Of a DNA stretch of 45,866 nt, positions 25,405 through 33,506 are shown in pieces. A model generated the notes under the pieces. It saw only the letters and a list, made by a program, of their open reading frames with translations. It searched no databases and had not been told where the DNA came from. The stretch is from an uncultured Prevotella sp. (GTDB lineage: Bacteria > Bacteroidota > Bacteroidia > Bacteroidales > Bacteroidaceae), in contig ONYS01000007.1 of NCBI GenBank assembly GCA_900322095.1, positions 1-45,866 of the forward strand, written 5' to 3'. A program made the position numbers and the translations under genes. Numbering within the stretch: position 1 is the stretch's first letter; every line of letters starts with the position of its first letter.

Positions 25405-26322
25405 ATGGTTTCAGCAAACGGTATAACAACAGTAGGCCTTACGCGCTTAGGACAGGTCAATGACAGCGGAGTGGTGTACGTAGATGATGAAGTAGCCATT
25501 TTGGAAACTATCCGTTACTTTCTGAAGATGGAGACCTTCAAAACACTCAACAATTTCATCATTGTATGTATGGAAGGAGAACTGAAAATGGACATCAACG
25601 GGCGAACCATAAACCTCAGACGACACCAACTGTATTTCTCCCGCGCACGTGTCATCATCGACAACTATTCGGTAAGCAAAGACGTTAAATGCAAGGTATT
25701 CTGCATCTCCGACAATATGCTCCACATCATGCTGCGCACGAAAATCAACGTTTGGATGGAGGCCGCCTATATGGGGACGAGCAATATTTTTCAGTTGTCG
25801 CCCAACGATGTGCAACTGCTCGAAGCCTACGTGACACTCATCAAAGAGAAATTGCGTCTGAAGGTGAACAACATGTTCCAGGGTGAGACGATGCATTCGC
25901 TCCTACAGGCCTTACTTTTGGAATTTTGCGACATTCTCTGTCGCCTCAATGCCGACCAGCAGGGCGGAATGCCACAGGGACGCCAACTCTTCAACAGGTT
26001 TCTCTCCATGCTTTCCAATATGGATGCCAAGCGCCACAAAGTGAAGTTCTATGCCGACCAACTGGCGGTCACACCAAAATATCTGAATGTAGTTTGCAAA
26101 CAATACAGCAATCAGACGGCTCTGAAATGGATTGAGCATTATCTGCTGGAGGACATCCGTTACTACCTGCGCAACACAGACCTCACCATCAAGGAGGTTT
26201 CAAATCTTCTGGGATTCCCCAACGTTTCCTTCTTCGGCAGCTATGTGAAGAAGCACTTTGGCGTCTCACCCAGCAATGTCAGAAAGAACGAGGAAAAAGA
26301 CATTCAATTGGACATAAAATAG
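25405..26322 (+). CDS. AraC-family transcriptional regulator
   Basis: 305 aa. The N-terminal 170 residues form a cupin-like sensing domain (MDINGRTINLRRHQLYFSRARVIIDNY). The C-terminal 100 residues hold two helix-turn-helix units: VKFYADQLAVTPKYLNVVCKQ and LTIKEVSNLLGFPNVSFFGSYVKKHFGVSPSNVRK, the second being the most conserved AraC signature. Its divergence from the hlyD/permease operon suggests that it controls that exporter, the usual arrangement for such pairs; the ligand is unknown. A strong terminator follows at 26351-26386. Confidence 0.9.
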   Translation: MVSANGITTVGLTRLGQVNDSGVVYVDDEVAILETIRYFLKMETFKTLNNFIIVCMEGELKMDINGRTINLRRHQLYFSRARVIIDNYSVSKDVKCKVFCISDNMLHIMLRTKINVWMEAAYMGTSNIFQLSPNDVQLLEAYVTLIKEKLRLKVNNMFQGETMHSLLQALLLEFCDILCRLNADQQGGMPQGRQLFNRFLSMLSNMDAKRHKVKFYADQLAVTPKYLNVVCKQYSNQTALKWIEHYLLEDIRYYLRNTDLTIKEVSNLLGFPNVSFFGSYVKKHFGVSPSNVRKNEEKDIQLDIK

Positions 26323-26350
26323 CATGAATGTCCATCCGTACAAATAAGAC

Positions 26351-26386
26351 AAATGCCGCAATCGATATTCATCAATTGCGGCATTT
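26351..26386. terminator. Bidirectional terminator between the AraC gene and tRNA-Ser
   Basis: Perfect 12-bp stem AAATGCCGCAAT / ATTGCGGCATTT with a 12-nt loop, followed by TTTTT on the plus strand. The opposite flank is T-rich on the minus strand, so it can also stop the converging tRNA transcript. Confidence 0.8.
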
Positions 26387-26388
26387 TT

Positions 26389-26479
26389 TGGCGGAAAGAA
26401 CGGGATTCGAACCCGTGAAACGCTTTGGACGTTTACACGCTTTCCAGGCGTGCCTCTTCAACCACTCGAGCATCTTTCC
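26389..26479 (-). tRNA. tRNA-Ser (anticodon GGA)
   Basis: Minus strand: acceptor GGAAAGA pairs with TCTTTCC, followed by G and an encoded CCA (26389-26391). The anticodon arm is CACGC-CTGGAAA-GCGTG with anticodon GGA. A long variable arm (type II tRNA) and a T arm ACGGG-TTCGAAT-CCCGT are present. The type II structure and anticodon give serine. The following spacer to 26696 is AT-rich without a gene. Confidence 0.96.
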
Positions 26480-26696
26480 ATGCTTTGGTTTTCAAAAGCA
26501 AGTGCAAAAGTATCTCTTTTTTGTCAGAAACGTGCATCTTCATATAGGGTTTAATATATTTTAACGTCAAGATTACGTAAAACCGCAGACGTTTGGCTGC
26601 GATTATCGAGATTTCCACGTTGCATGAACCTATATTAAAACAGGATCATACATTAACTTTTCTCTAAAAAATATCTCTATTGCGGAAATCTTGATG

Positions 26697-26704
26697 TAAT
26701 TTTG
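26697..26704 (+). promoter_or_regulatory. Probable -7 box of the symporter gene
   Basis: TAATTTTG matches TAnnTTTG and is 23 bp before the ATG at 26728. No good -33 element at the expected distance. Confidence 0.45.
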
Positions 26705-26727
26705 CAGCTATAAAAACGAACGTTGAT

Positions 26728-27960
26728 ATGAAGAATTTGAAAGATAAGTCACAAACCAAGCAACTCATACTCTGGCTCAGTGCATTAGTCATGGGTACGC
26801 TGTTGGGACTCGTGCCCGGCACCCTGCTCCACCAAATCATCGACTTCGTAGCCACGGTCTACATTCGTCTGTTCCAATTGTTGGCCGTGCCTACCATCTG
26901 CCTGGCCATCATCAACACGATGATCAACTTTGGCCTGCAGAAGGACACGGGACGCATCTTCCGCCACGCCATCACTTACACGCTGCTCACCACCTTTGCT
27001 GCAGCAATGGTGGGACTCATCCTGTACAACATCATCCAGCCCGACAACCTTCCGCTCACGATGATCAGTCAGGGCAACGATGCCATACCAGAGTCGGTGG
27101 GCAAGGAAACCTACTACGACCACATCATCGGCGTGATACCCAACAATATCGTCAAGCCCTTCCTCGACGGCAATGTGCTGTCAATCCTGCTGTTGGCCTT
27201 CGCCACCGGCATTGGCATTGCCAAACTGCCCCACAAGGAATCCACGACGACCCTTATCCGACTGATGGAGGGTCTGCAGGATTTGCTGTTCCTTCTCATT
27301 AACGCACTAATCTGGACGTTGCCCGTGGGTATACTGGCTTTTGCCGCACAACTCTCCTCACAAGTGAGCGCAGGCATTGCGGCCCAGTCGCTAGGCAAAT
27401 ACATCGCCGTCATTCTCGGAGGCAACCTCATACAATTCTTCATCATCCTGCCATTGTTTCTTCTCGCCCGCAGACTGAACCCGCTCCACGTACTGGGCAA
27501 AATGATGCCGGCCGTACTGATGGCCCTCTTCACGAAAAGTTCCGCCGCCACGCTGCCCGTCACCATGGAGTCGGCGGAGAAGCGACTCGGCGTTAATCCG
27601 AAGGTGGCACGTTTCGTACTGCCCATCTGCACCACCATCAATATGAACGGCTGCGCAGCGTTCATATTCGTCACTTCGATCTTTCTCATGCAGAATGGCG
27701 GAGTGACGTTGAACATCTGGCAGATGATTGGTTGGGTGTTCATAGCCGTCATCGCAGCCATCGGCAACGCAGGCGTTCCCATGGGATGCTTCTTCCTCAC
27801 GCTTTCGCTCATGTCCGGCACCGGAGCGCCCATCGGTCTGATGGGTATCATCCTTCCGGTCTACACCATCATAGACATGATTGAGACCGCTGAGAATGTC
27901 TGGTCCGACAGCTGTGTCTGCGCCATGACCGATCATGACTTGCGCGATACTGACAAATAG
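26728..27960 (+). CDS. Dicarboxylate/amino acid:cation symporter (SLC1/DAACS family)
   Basis: 410 aa, with about eight membrane segments plus two re-entrant hairpins, the DctA/GltP/GltT architecture. Typical marks: TKSSAATLPVTMESAEKRLGV (first hairpin, serine-rich), PICTTINMNGCAAF (segment 7, NMNG form of NMDG) and GNAGVPMGC in the second hairpin. It takes up acidic or neutral amino acids or dicarboxylates with Na+ or H+. The substitution NMNG for NMDG may shift cation or substrate preference (inference). It lies next to the aromatic amino acid module but has its own promoter. Confidence 0.88.
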   Translation: MKNLKDKSQTKQLILWLSALVMGTLLGLVPGTLLHQIIDFVATVYIRLFQLLAVPTICLAIINTMINFGLQKDTGRIFRHAITYTLLTTFAAAMVGLILYNIIQPDNLPLTMISQGNDAIPESVGKETYYDHIIGVIPNNIVKPFLDGNVLSILLLAFATGIGIAKLPHKESTTTLIRLMEGLQDLLFLLINALIWTLPVGILAFAAQLSSQVSAGIAAQSLGKYIAVILGGNLIQFFIILPLFLLARRLNPLHVLGKMMPAVLMALFTKSSAATLPVTMESAEKRLGVNPKVARFVLPICTTINMNGCAAFIFVTSIFLMQNGGVTLNIWQMIGWVFIAVIAAIGNAGVPMGCFFLTLSLMSGTGAPIGLMGIILPVYTIIDMIETAENVWSDSCVCAMTDHDLRDTDK

Positions 27961-28119
27961 GCTCCTGAGGAAACAAGAAAAAATATTGATATTTCGTCGG
28001 CCGAAATCAATCAATCGTCGCAGACAAACAGCTTCATTTTCTATTCATTTTCAAATAGATGAGAGCAAAGATGAAAATATTTTGTTAAAAATTTGTTTTT
28101 ATCAAAATTTTTTATTTCC

Positions 28120-28256
28120 TTTGCAAATGTAAGCATCAATCCCCAGCGATGGAAGGAGGATAGCACATTCGATGATGGACTGCCGCTGGGTAGACAGCAA
28201 AGAAATGTTCAGCGATGTATGAAGTACAGAACTGATGGGGACGGATGCTTTTTTAC
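28120..28256 (+). ncRNA. Candidate small RNA (unassigned)
   Basis: A box TATTTCCTTTGC (28114-28125), close to the -7 consensus, is followed at 28131-28145 by AAGCATC-AA-TCCCCA. This pairs with TGGGGA-CG-GATGCTT at 28236-28250: 13 pairs around a 2x2 internal loop. Five or six T follow directly (from 28249), like a terminator. The predicted RNA is about 125 nt. Inside, ACATT (28165-28169) can pair with AATGT (28204-28208). CCCAGCG (28142-28148) can alternatively pair with CGCTGGG (28184-28190), competing with the outer stem. No plausible coding frame. 6S-like or another regulatory RNA is possible but not shown. The flanks 27961-28119 and 28257-28340 hold nothing else seen. Confidence 0.45.
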
Positions 28257-28346
28257 TACCTTTCCCCCTTGAATATTGATAGCCATTGCCTGCAGCAGAC
28301 TAGAGAGTTGTGGCAGGCTTCTTTATAGCCTATGAACCATATATTG

Positions 28347-28383
28347 AAAAAAGGGAGCTGCTCTCGTAATGAGGGCAACTCCC
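28347..28383 (-). terminator. Terminator of the iorAB-aminotransferase-tnaA operon
   Basis: Minus strand: GGGAGTTGCCCTC, loop, GAGAGCAGCTCCC, then TTTTTTC (28347-28352 region). It lies 24 bp after the tnaA stop. Confidence 0.75.
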
Positions 28384-28406
28384 TAATCTTTTATCAGAAT
28401 ATACTT

Positions 28407-29780
28407 TTATAGTCTGCGCAGCTTAACGGTGAAGTGGCGCATCAAAGGTGCCTCCCACTCGATGGCAACACCATGCTTGATGGTCTCGCGACGATCGAAG
28501 ACATTCTTCAGGGCAGCAGCCACCACCTTCATGTGGTTGTCGGTATAGACGCGACGTGGAATACAGAGGCGCACCAAGTCCAATCCGCCAAAGCGGTTCT
28601 CACGCGTCACGGGATCGCGGTCGGCCAGCATGTATCCAATCTCGCACGCACGGATACCGGCCTCGAGATAGAGCTCGCACGTAAGCGTCTGGGCGGGGAA
28701 TTCCTCCTTGGGCACTTGGTCGAGCACCTTGTCTCCATCGACGAAGATGGCATGACCGCCAGCAGGACGCTGATAAGGAATGCCATACTCATCGAGCAGA
28801 CTTGCAAGATACTGCACCTGATGGATTCGCGTCTGCAGCATGTCAAACTCCGTGTTCTCGTCCAGTCCCTGAGCGATGGCGTTGAGGTCGCGGCCATTCA
28901 GTCCGCCATAAGTGATATAGCCCTCGAAGGGGATGCAGTAGAGTTTAGCGCCCTCATACCAGTCGTCGCGGTTGGTAGCGATGAAGCCACCCATATTGAC
29001 GATGGCGTCCTTCTTGCACGACATCGTAGCGGCGTCGACATCCTCGTACATCTCGCGAACGATCTCCTTGATGGTCTTGTCGGCATAGCCCTTCTCACGC
29101 GTCTTGATGAAGTAGGCATTCTCGGCAAAGCGGGCAGAATCCATCACCACGGGCACTCCATACTGATGGCAGAGTTTGCAGGTGGCCTTGATGTTCTCCA
29201 TGCTCACCGGCTGACCGCCTACGGTGTTGTTGGTTATCGTGAGAACCATGAAGGGCACGTTGCCCTTGTTCTCCTTGAGCACCTTCTCCAGTTTCTCGAG
29301 CGACACATTGCCTTTGAAGGGTATCTCGAGCTGAGTGTCGTGGGCCTCGTCGATAGTGACGTCGATAGCCTGGGCCTTGCGGCTCTCGATATGTCCCTTT
29401 GTGGTGTCGAAGTGGGCATTGCCGGGCACAACCATTCCGGGCTTTACCAGATAAGAGAAGAGCACGTTCTCGGCGGCACGTCCCTGGTGGGTCGGGATGA
29501 CATGCTTGAAGCCGAAGATACGCTGCACCATGGCCTCAAACTTGTAGAAAGAGGAGGCACCGGCATAGCTCTCGTCGCCGAGCATGAGCTCAGACCACTG
29601 GCGGTCGCTCATGGCTCCCGTACCAGAGTCGGTGAGCAGATCGATATACACCTGATCTGCACGGAGTTGAAACACGTTATAGTGAGCTTCCTTCAGCCAC
29701 TGCTCGCGCTGCTCACGCGTGCTCTTGTGGATGGGCTCAATCATTTTAATTTTCCATGATTCTGCAAAAGGCAATTCCAT
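28407..29780 (-). CDS. tnaA: Tryptophanase
   Basis: 457 aa. PLP-dependent enzyme splitting L-tryptophan into indole, pyruvate and ammonia (tetrameric, cytoplasmic). The PLP lysine is K257 in TMSCKKDAIVNMGG. To separate it from tyrosine phenol-lyase, I checked three positions that differ between the two. Residue 381 is Ile (ACEIG), where tyrosine phenol-lyase has Arg. The loop FDTT (124-127) has the tryptophanase Asp. The end reads RHFTVKL with His, as in tryptophanase. Other marks: DLLTDSGTGAMS, PTHQGRAAE and DSARFAENAYFI. It is the last gene of an operon, 31 bp after the aminotransferase gene. Confidence 0.95.
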   Translation of the reverse strand: MELPFAESWKIKMIEPIHKSTREQREQWLKEAHYNVFQLRADQVYIDLLTDSGTGAMSDRQWSELMLGDESYAGASSFYKFEAMVQRIFGFKHVIPTHQGRAAENVLFSYLVKPGMVVPGNAHFDTTKGHIESRKAQAIDVTIDEAHDTQLEIPFKGNVSLEKLEKVLKENKGNVPFMVLTITNNTVGGQPVSMENIKATCKLCHQYGVPVVMDSARFAENAYFIKTREKGYADKTIKEIVREMYEDVDAATMSCKKDAIVNMGGFIATNRDDWYEGAKLYCIPFEGYITYGGLNGRDLNAIAQGLDENTEFDMLQTRIHQVQYLASLLDEYGIPYQRPAGGHAIFVDGDKVLDQVPKEEFPAQTLTCELYLEAGIRACEIGYMLADRDPVTRENRFGGLDLVRLCIPRRVYTDNHMKVVAAALKNVFDRRETIKHGVAIEWEAPLMRHFTVKLRRL

Positions 29781-29811
29781 AGATTTTCGTTTTTGTAATG
29801 TTATTAGTGAT

Positions 29812-31134
29812 TTAGTTATTGGTCACGGGATGGTTTTCGGCAAATATCGCCATGCGCTCGTCCAACTCTTCATACTGATTGTCGCGGATAAACGAGGTGC
29901 ATACGCGGATGCCCTGCTGGTCGCTGCCCGTATTGGTGAGGCAGATAGCACTCACACCATAGTAGAGCAGCTCACTCACGAGCTGACCGCTGTTGAGTCC
30001 GGGATAGCCCACCGTGAAGTAGAATCCGTCGGCAATGGGCTGGTCGAGATCCTTGTCGTAGACGATATAGAAGTTGTGGCGCAGGAAAATCTCCTTCAGC
30101 TTGTGGGCACGGCGCCCGTATTCGCTCGTCACGGCACGGAAGTCGTAGGTTCCGTCGCTCGCAGCCTTCATCACGGCAGCCAGAGCGTACTGGGCACTGT
30201 GGGAAGTGCCCGACGACAGAGCGTAGAGGATGCGGGTGGAATAGACGAGACCAAAGGGCAGGGCCGAATAGCGCTCGTCGAGAGCGGGATAATGGCGGTG
30301 GAACAGCTTGTTGCTGATGCAGGCCACCGAGATGCGCTCGCCTGCATAGCTGAAAGCCTTACTGCCGCTGATGAGCAACATATAGTTGTCGGTGTAGCGG
30401 CCCACCGAAGGCTGATAAGGCGGCTCAAAAGGCGTGCTCAGGTTCTTGCGGAAGTCCATGGCAAAATAGGCCAGGTCTTCTACGACGACGGTGTCGTAGC
30501 GTGTGGCCAGTTCACCAATGGCCTTCAGTTCGTCCTCGTTGAGGCACACCCAGGAAGGATTGTTGGGATTGCTGTAGATGATGCAGCAGATGTTACCCTT
30601 CTTCAAGTAGCTCTCCACCTTCGGACCGAGTTTCTCGCCACGGTAATGGTACATATCGAAAGTCTCATACTTAACACCCATCACCTGCAGCTGCTGTTTC
30701 TGCACGGGGAAACCGGGATCGATGAAGAGCACAGTGTCTTTCTTCGGGTCATACTGCGAGCAGAGCGTGAAGGCAGCATAGCTGCCCTGCATGCTTCCCA
30801 CGACGGGTACGCAGCCCTCAGCGTTCACATCCAGACCGATGAAGGCCTTGATGAAGCGCGAAGCCTCATGCTTCAAGGCGGGCAGACCCTGGATGTCGGG
30901 ATATTGACTGGCAACGCCATTACGCAGGGCATTGATCTGAGCCTCAACGCCAATCTGGGCAGCCGGCAGACCGGGGATGCCCATCTCCATCTTGATAAAC
31001 TCCACGCCGGACTTGCGCTCGGCATACTCTGCTACGCGCTTCACCTCGCGAATGGTGGCAGCGCCAATATCCTGGATGTCATTGGCTTTAATGGCATCCA
31101 GGATAATATCTTTTGAAATAGGTGTGGGCTTCAT
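29812..31134 (-). CDS. Class I/II aminotransferase, probably aromatic
   Basis: 440 aa. Fold-type I PLP enzyme: NPNNPSWV (189-196), VVVEDLAYF (216-224) and the PLP lysine K259 in LISGSKAFSYAGERIS. The fold and length are those of aspartate/aromatic aminotransferases. In this operon the likely job is to make indolepyruvate, phenylpyruvate or hydroxyphenylpyruvate, the substrates of IorAB (inference from context). The ATG overlaps the iorB stop by one base (TAATG at 31134-31136), so translation is coupled. Confidence 0.9.
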   Translation of the reverse strand: MKPTPISKDIILDAIKANDIQDIGAATIREVKRVAEYAERKSGVEFIKMEMGIPGLPAAQIGVEAQINALRNGVASQYPDIQGLPALKHEASRFIKAFIGLDVNAEGCVPVVGSMQGSYAAFTLCSQYDPKKDTVLFIDPGFPVQKQQLQVMGVKYETFDMYHYRGEKLGPKVESYLKKGNICCIIYSNPNNPSWVCLNEDELKAIGELATRYDTVVVEDLAYFAMDFRKNLSTPFEPPYQPSVGRYTDNYMLLISGSKAFSYAGERISVACISNKLFHRHYPALDERYSALPFGLVYSTRILYALSSGTSHSAQYALAAVMKAASDGTYDFRAVTSEYGRRAHKLKEIFLRHNFYIVYDKDLDQPIADGFYFTVGYPGLNSGQLVSELLYYGVSAICLTNTGSDQQGIRVCTSFIRDNQYEELDERMAIFAENHPVTNN

Positions 31135-31706
31135 TATTTCTGCGCGTCCTTTCCTATTTTAAGAGCCTTGAGGTTGGCCTCAACGATAGCCTCTCCCTTG
31201 CGGGAGAACACGTCGCGCACGGCATCCTCCAATTTGTCGAAATCTATACCTATAGCTTTCTGGGCCGCACCCAGAAGGATGACATTGGCCGAGCGGGGCA
31301 CGCCATTGTCCTTGGCAAGCTGTTCGATGTCTAAGGAGATGACGTTGTTCACTTTCGACAAGTCGCCATTGATCTTCTCCATATCGGGATAATCGGGGAT
31401 GTTGACAAAGGGGGTATTGGCCGTGATGATCCATCCGTCTTTCTTCAGATAGGGCAGATAGCGCAGGGCCTCCATGGGCTCCATAGAGATGATTACGTCG
31501 CAACGGCCCTCGGCAATCAAGTCGCTGTCGATGGGGTCAGACGACAGACGCAGGTTGCTCTGCACGTCGCCGCCGCGCTGCGACATTCCGTGTACCTCGG
31601 CCTGCTTGATATAGAGATTCTCGTTCATTGCGGCCTGGCCTATGATGGTTGCGATGGTGAGGATTCCCTGTCCTCCCACACCGCAGAGGATAATATCTGT
31701 TTTCAT
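31134..31706 (-). CDS. iorB: Indolepyruvate ferredoxin oxidoreductase, beta subunit
   Basis: 190 aa, the usual size of IorB. The gamma-type domain is marked by CGVGGQGILTIATIIGQAA and AEVHGMSQRGGDVQSNLRL. With IorA it decarboxylates aryl-pyruvates to aryl-acetyl-CoA and gives electrons to ferredoxin, in the cytoplasm. It begins 2 bp after the iorA stop and overlaps the next start by one base. The order iorA-iorB is the usual one. Confidence 0.94.
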   Translation of the reverse strand: MKTDIILCGVGGQGILTIATIIGQAAMNENLYIKQAEVHGMSQRGGDVQSNLRLSSDPIDSDLIAEGRCDVIISMEPMEALRYLPYLKKDGWIITANTPFVNIPDYPDMEKINGDLSKVNNVISLDIEQLAKDNGVPRSANVILLGAAQKAIGIDFDKLEDAVRDVFSRKGEAIVEANLKALKIGKDAQK

Positions 31707-31708
31707 GT

Positions 31709-33325
31709 TTATTTAGCCTCCTTTGCTTTTGCTTTTTGTTGTTGTTTAAGATGACGGCGAAGGGTCTGGATGCACTCACGGCGGGCAATCACCACACTGA
31801 TTCCCTTGTATTCCACCTCCTCATGAATGGCCTTCGTGATCTCAGGCATATTCTTGGGCAGAGGAACAACCACGCGCAGATGCTCCTCGGGAACACCGAG
31901 TCCGCGGCAGATATCCTCTATCTTACCCGTACCGGCAGAGTCCTGACCACCCGTCATACCGGTCGTAAGGTTGTCGCTGATCACCACCACCATGTTGGAG
32001 TTGGCATTCACGGCATCCAGCAGATTGGTCATGCCGGAATGGGTGAACGTAGAGTCGCCGATGACGGCCACTGAAGGCCACTGGCCTGCGTCGGCAGCAC
32101 CCTTGGCCATACCCACGCTGGCGCCCATGTCCACACAAGAGTGGATAGCACGGAAGGGAGGCATGAAACCTAGCGTATAGCAACCAATGTCGCCAAAAAC
32201 GCGGGCATTGGGATAATTCTTCAGTACCTCATTGAGAGCCGTGTACATGTCGCGGTGGCCACAACCCTTGCAAAGCTGAGGCGGACGCGCAGCCACATCC
32301 TCACAAACGGGATACTGTTCGGCCGAAGGCAGACCGAGAGCTTTGGCCACGATGTCGGGATTCAGTTCGCCCGTACGCGGCAGATCGCCAGTGAGGCGGC
32401 CTTTCACCACGGTCTCATGTTTGAGAACGCCCGATACCATATCCTCGATGAAGGGCTGGCCTTCCTCGACGATGAGCAGCGTGGGGCAATCCTTTGCCAT
32501 ACGGCGCACGAGGTCTTTAGGCAACGGATACTGGCTTACCTTTAATATAGGATAAGGACAGCCGTCGGGGAAGCACTCGTTGACATAGTTGAAAGCAATA
32601 CCACTGGCGACGATACCCATCGAGTGGTCCTTGCCGTCGATATACTGATTGAAACGGCTCTCTACGGCCAGCTGTTCCAGAATGGGCTGCTGGGCCGTGA
32701 CATGGTCGTTGCGCTTGCGGGCAACGGCGGGCAGCAGCACCCAGTTGGAAGCCTTGGCCTCATAGTTGAGCTCGTTCTCCTTGCGCGGCTCGTCCTTGAT
32801 GGTCACTGCGGCACGGCTGTGGGCCATACGGGTGGTGACGCGCATCAGCACGGGCAGATTCTCTTTCTCCGACAAGTCGAAAGCCTCGCTCATCATGTCG
32901 TAGGCTTCCTGCTGCGAGCTGGGCTCGAAAGTCGGAATCAGGGCAAACTTGCCATAGAAGCGGCTGTCCTGCTCGTCCTGCGAGGAGTGCATCGACGGGT
33001 CGTCGGCCACCAGCACCACTACGCCACCATTCACGCCGGTCATGCCGGAGTTGACGAACGGGTCGGCACAGACGTTCAGGCCCACGTGCTTCATGCAGAC
33101 CAAAGCTCGCTTGCCCATATACGACATGCCGAGAGCTTGCTCCATGGCTGTTTTCTCATTCGTGCACCAGCGGCGATGGACATTGCGCTGCTTGGCCAAA
33201 GGAGACATTTGGATGTACTCAGTGATCTCTGTGGAAGGGGTTCCGGGGTAGGCATAGACGCCACTCAAGCCTGCATCGAGCGCGCCTTGAGCGACAGCCT
33301 CATCCCCAAGTAGTAATTTCTTCAT
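31709..33325 (-). CDS. iorA: Indolepyruvate ferredoxin oxidoreductase, alpha subunit, no C-terminal Fe-S domain
   Basis: 538 aa. Domain order: pyrimidine-binding half (GDEAVAQGALDAGLSGVYAYPGTPSTEI, EKTAMEQALGMSYMGKRAL), transketolase-like middle, then the pyrophosphate-binding half with CKGCGHRDMYTAL, GDIGCYTLG and the TPP motif GDSTFTHSGMTNLLDAVN. The enzyme uses thiamine diphosphate. Archaeal IorA is about 640 residues with a C-terminal two-cluster ferredoxin domain. Here the protein ends after VVIARRECIQTLRRH plus a Lys/Gln-rich tail, so no CxxCxxC cluster motif is present. iorB follows within 2 bp, so this is not a local frameshift. It heads the operon; promoter at 33365-33395. Confidence 0.93.
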   Translation of the reverse strand: MKKLLLGDEAVAQGALDAGLSGVYAYPGTPSTEITEYIQMSPLAKQRNVHRRWCTNEKTAMEQALGMSYMGKRALVCMKHVGLNVCADPFVNSGMTGVNGGVVVLVADDPSMHSSQDEQDSRFYGKFALIPTFEPSSQQEAYDMMSEAFDLSEKENLPVLMRVTTRMAHSRAAVTIKDEPRKENELNYEAKASNWVLLPAVARKRNDHVTAQQPILEQLAVESRFNQYIDGKDHSMGIVASGIAFNYVNECFPDGCPYPILKVSQYPLPKDLVRRMAKDCPTLLIVEEGQPFIEDMVSGVLKHETVVKGRLTGDLPRTGELNPDIVAKALGLPSAEQYPVCEDVAARPPQLCKGCGHRDMYTALNEVLKNYPNARVFGDIGCYTLGFMPPFRAIHSCVDMGASVGMAKGAADAGQWPSVAVIGDSTFTHSGMTNLLDAVNANSNMVVVISDNLTTGMTGGQDSAGTGKIEDICRGLGVPEEHLRVVVPLPKNMPEITKAIHEEVEYKGISVVIARRECIQTLRRHLKQQQKAKAKEAK

Positions 33326-33364
33326 TAGTTATGTTTGTTTAAGATTAAACTTTTTAGGCTTTTG

Positions 33365-33395
33365 CAAAGATAGCTTATTTTTTTATATCATCCAA
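33365..33395 (-). promoter_or_regulatory. Promoter of the iorA operon
   Basis: Minus strand: TTG (33395-33393), 20-bp spacer, TATCTTTG (33372-33365), about 40 bp before the iorA ATG. It shares the 181-bp divergent spacer with the acyl-CoA synthetase promoter. Confidence 0.68.
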
Positions 33396-33449
33396 AATGT
33401 TTCTGAAAAAAATACCGCAAAAAATGTATGTGGGTCGAAATAATTTTGC

Positions 33450-33457
33450 TATTTTTG
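33450..33457 (+). promoter_or_regulatory. Probable -7 box of the acyl-CoA synthetase gene
   Basis: TATTTTTG fits TAnnTTTG, 49 bp before the ATG at 33507; ATG is 19 bp upstream where TTG is expected. A second candidate TAATTTTG is at 33441-33448. Confidence 0.5.
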
Positions 33458-33506
33458 CATAAGACTACCGAAAACAATAAAATTATCTCTTAAATCCATA
33501 TCAGCT

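Noticed and set aside
28407-29780. Tyrosine phenol-lyase instead of tryptophanase
   Set aside because: Ile at 381, the FDTT loop and the RHFT ending follow tryptophanase; the Arg typical of tyrosine phenol-lyase is absent.
28434-31116. Long plus-strand frames opposite tnaA and the aminotransferase
   Set aside because: Both opposing genes have intact catalytic motifs; the antisense frames are His/Val/Glu-rich without domains.
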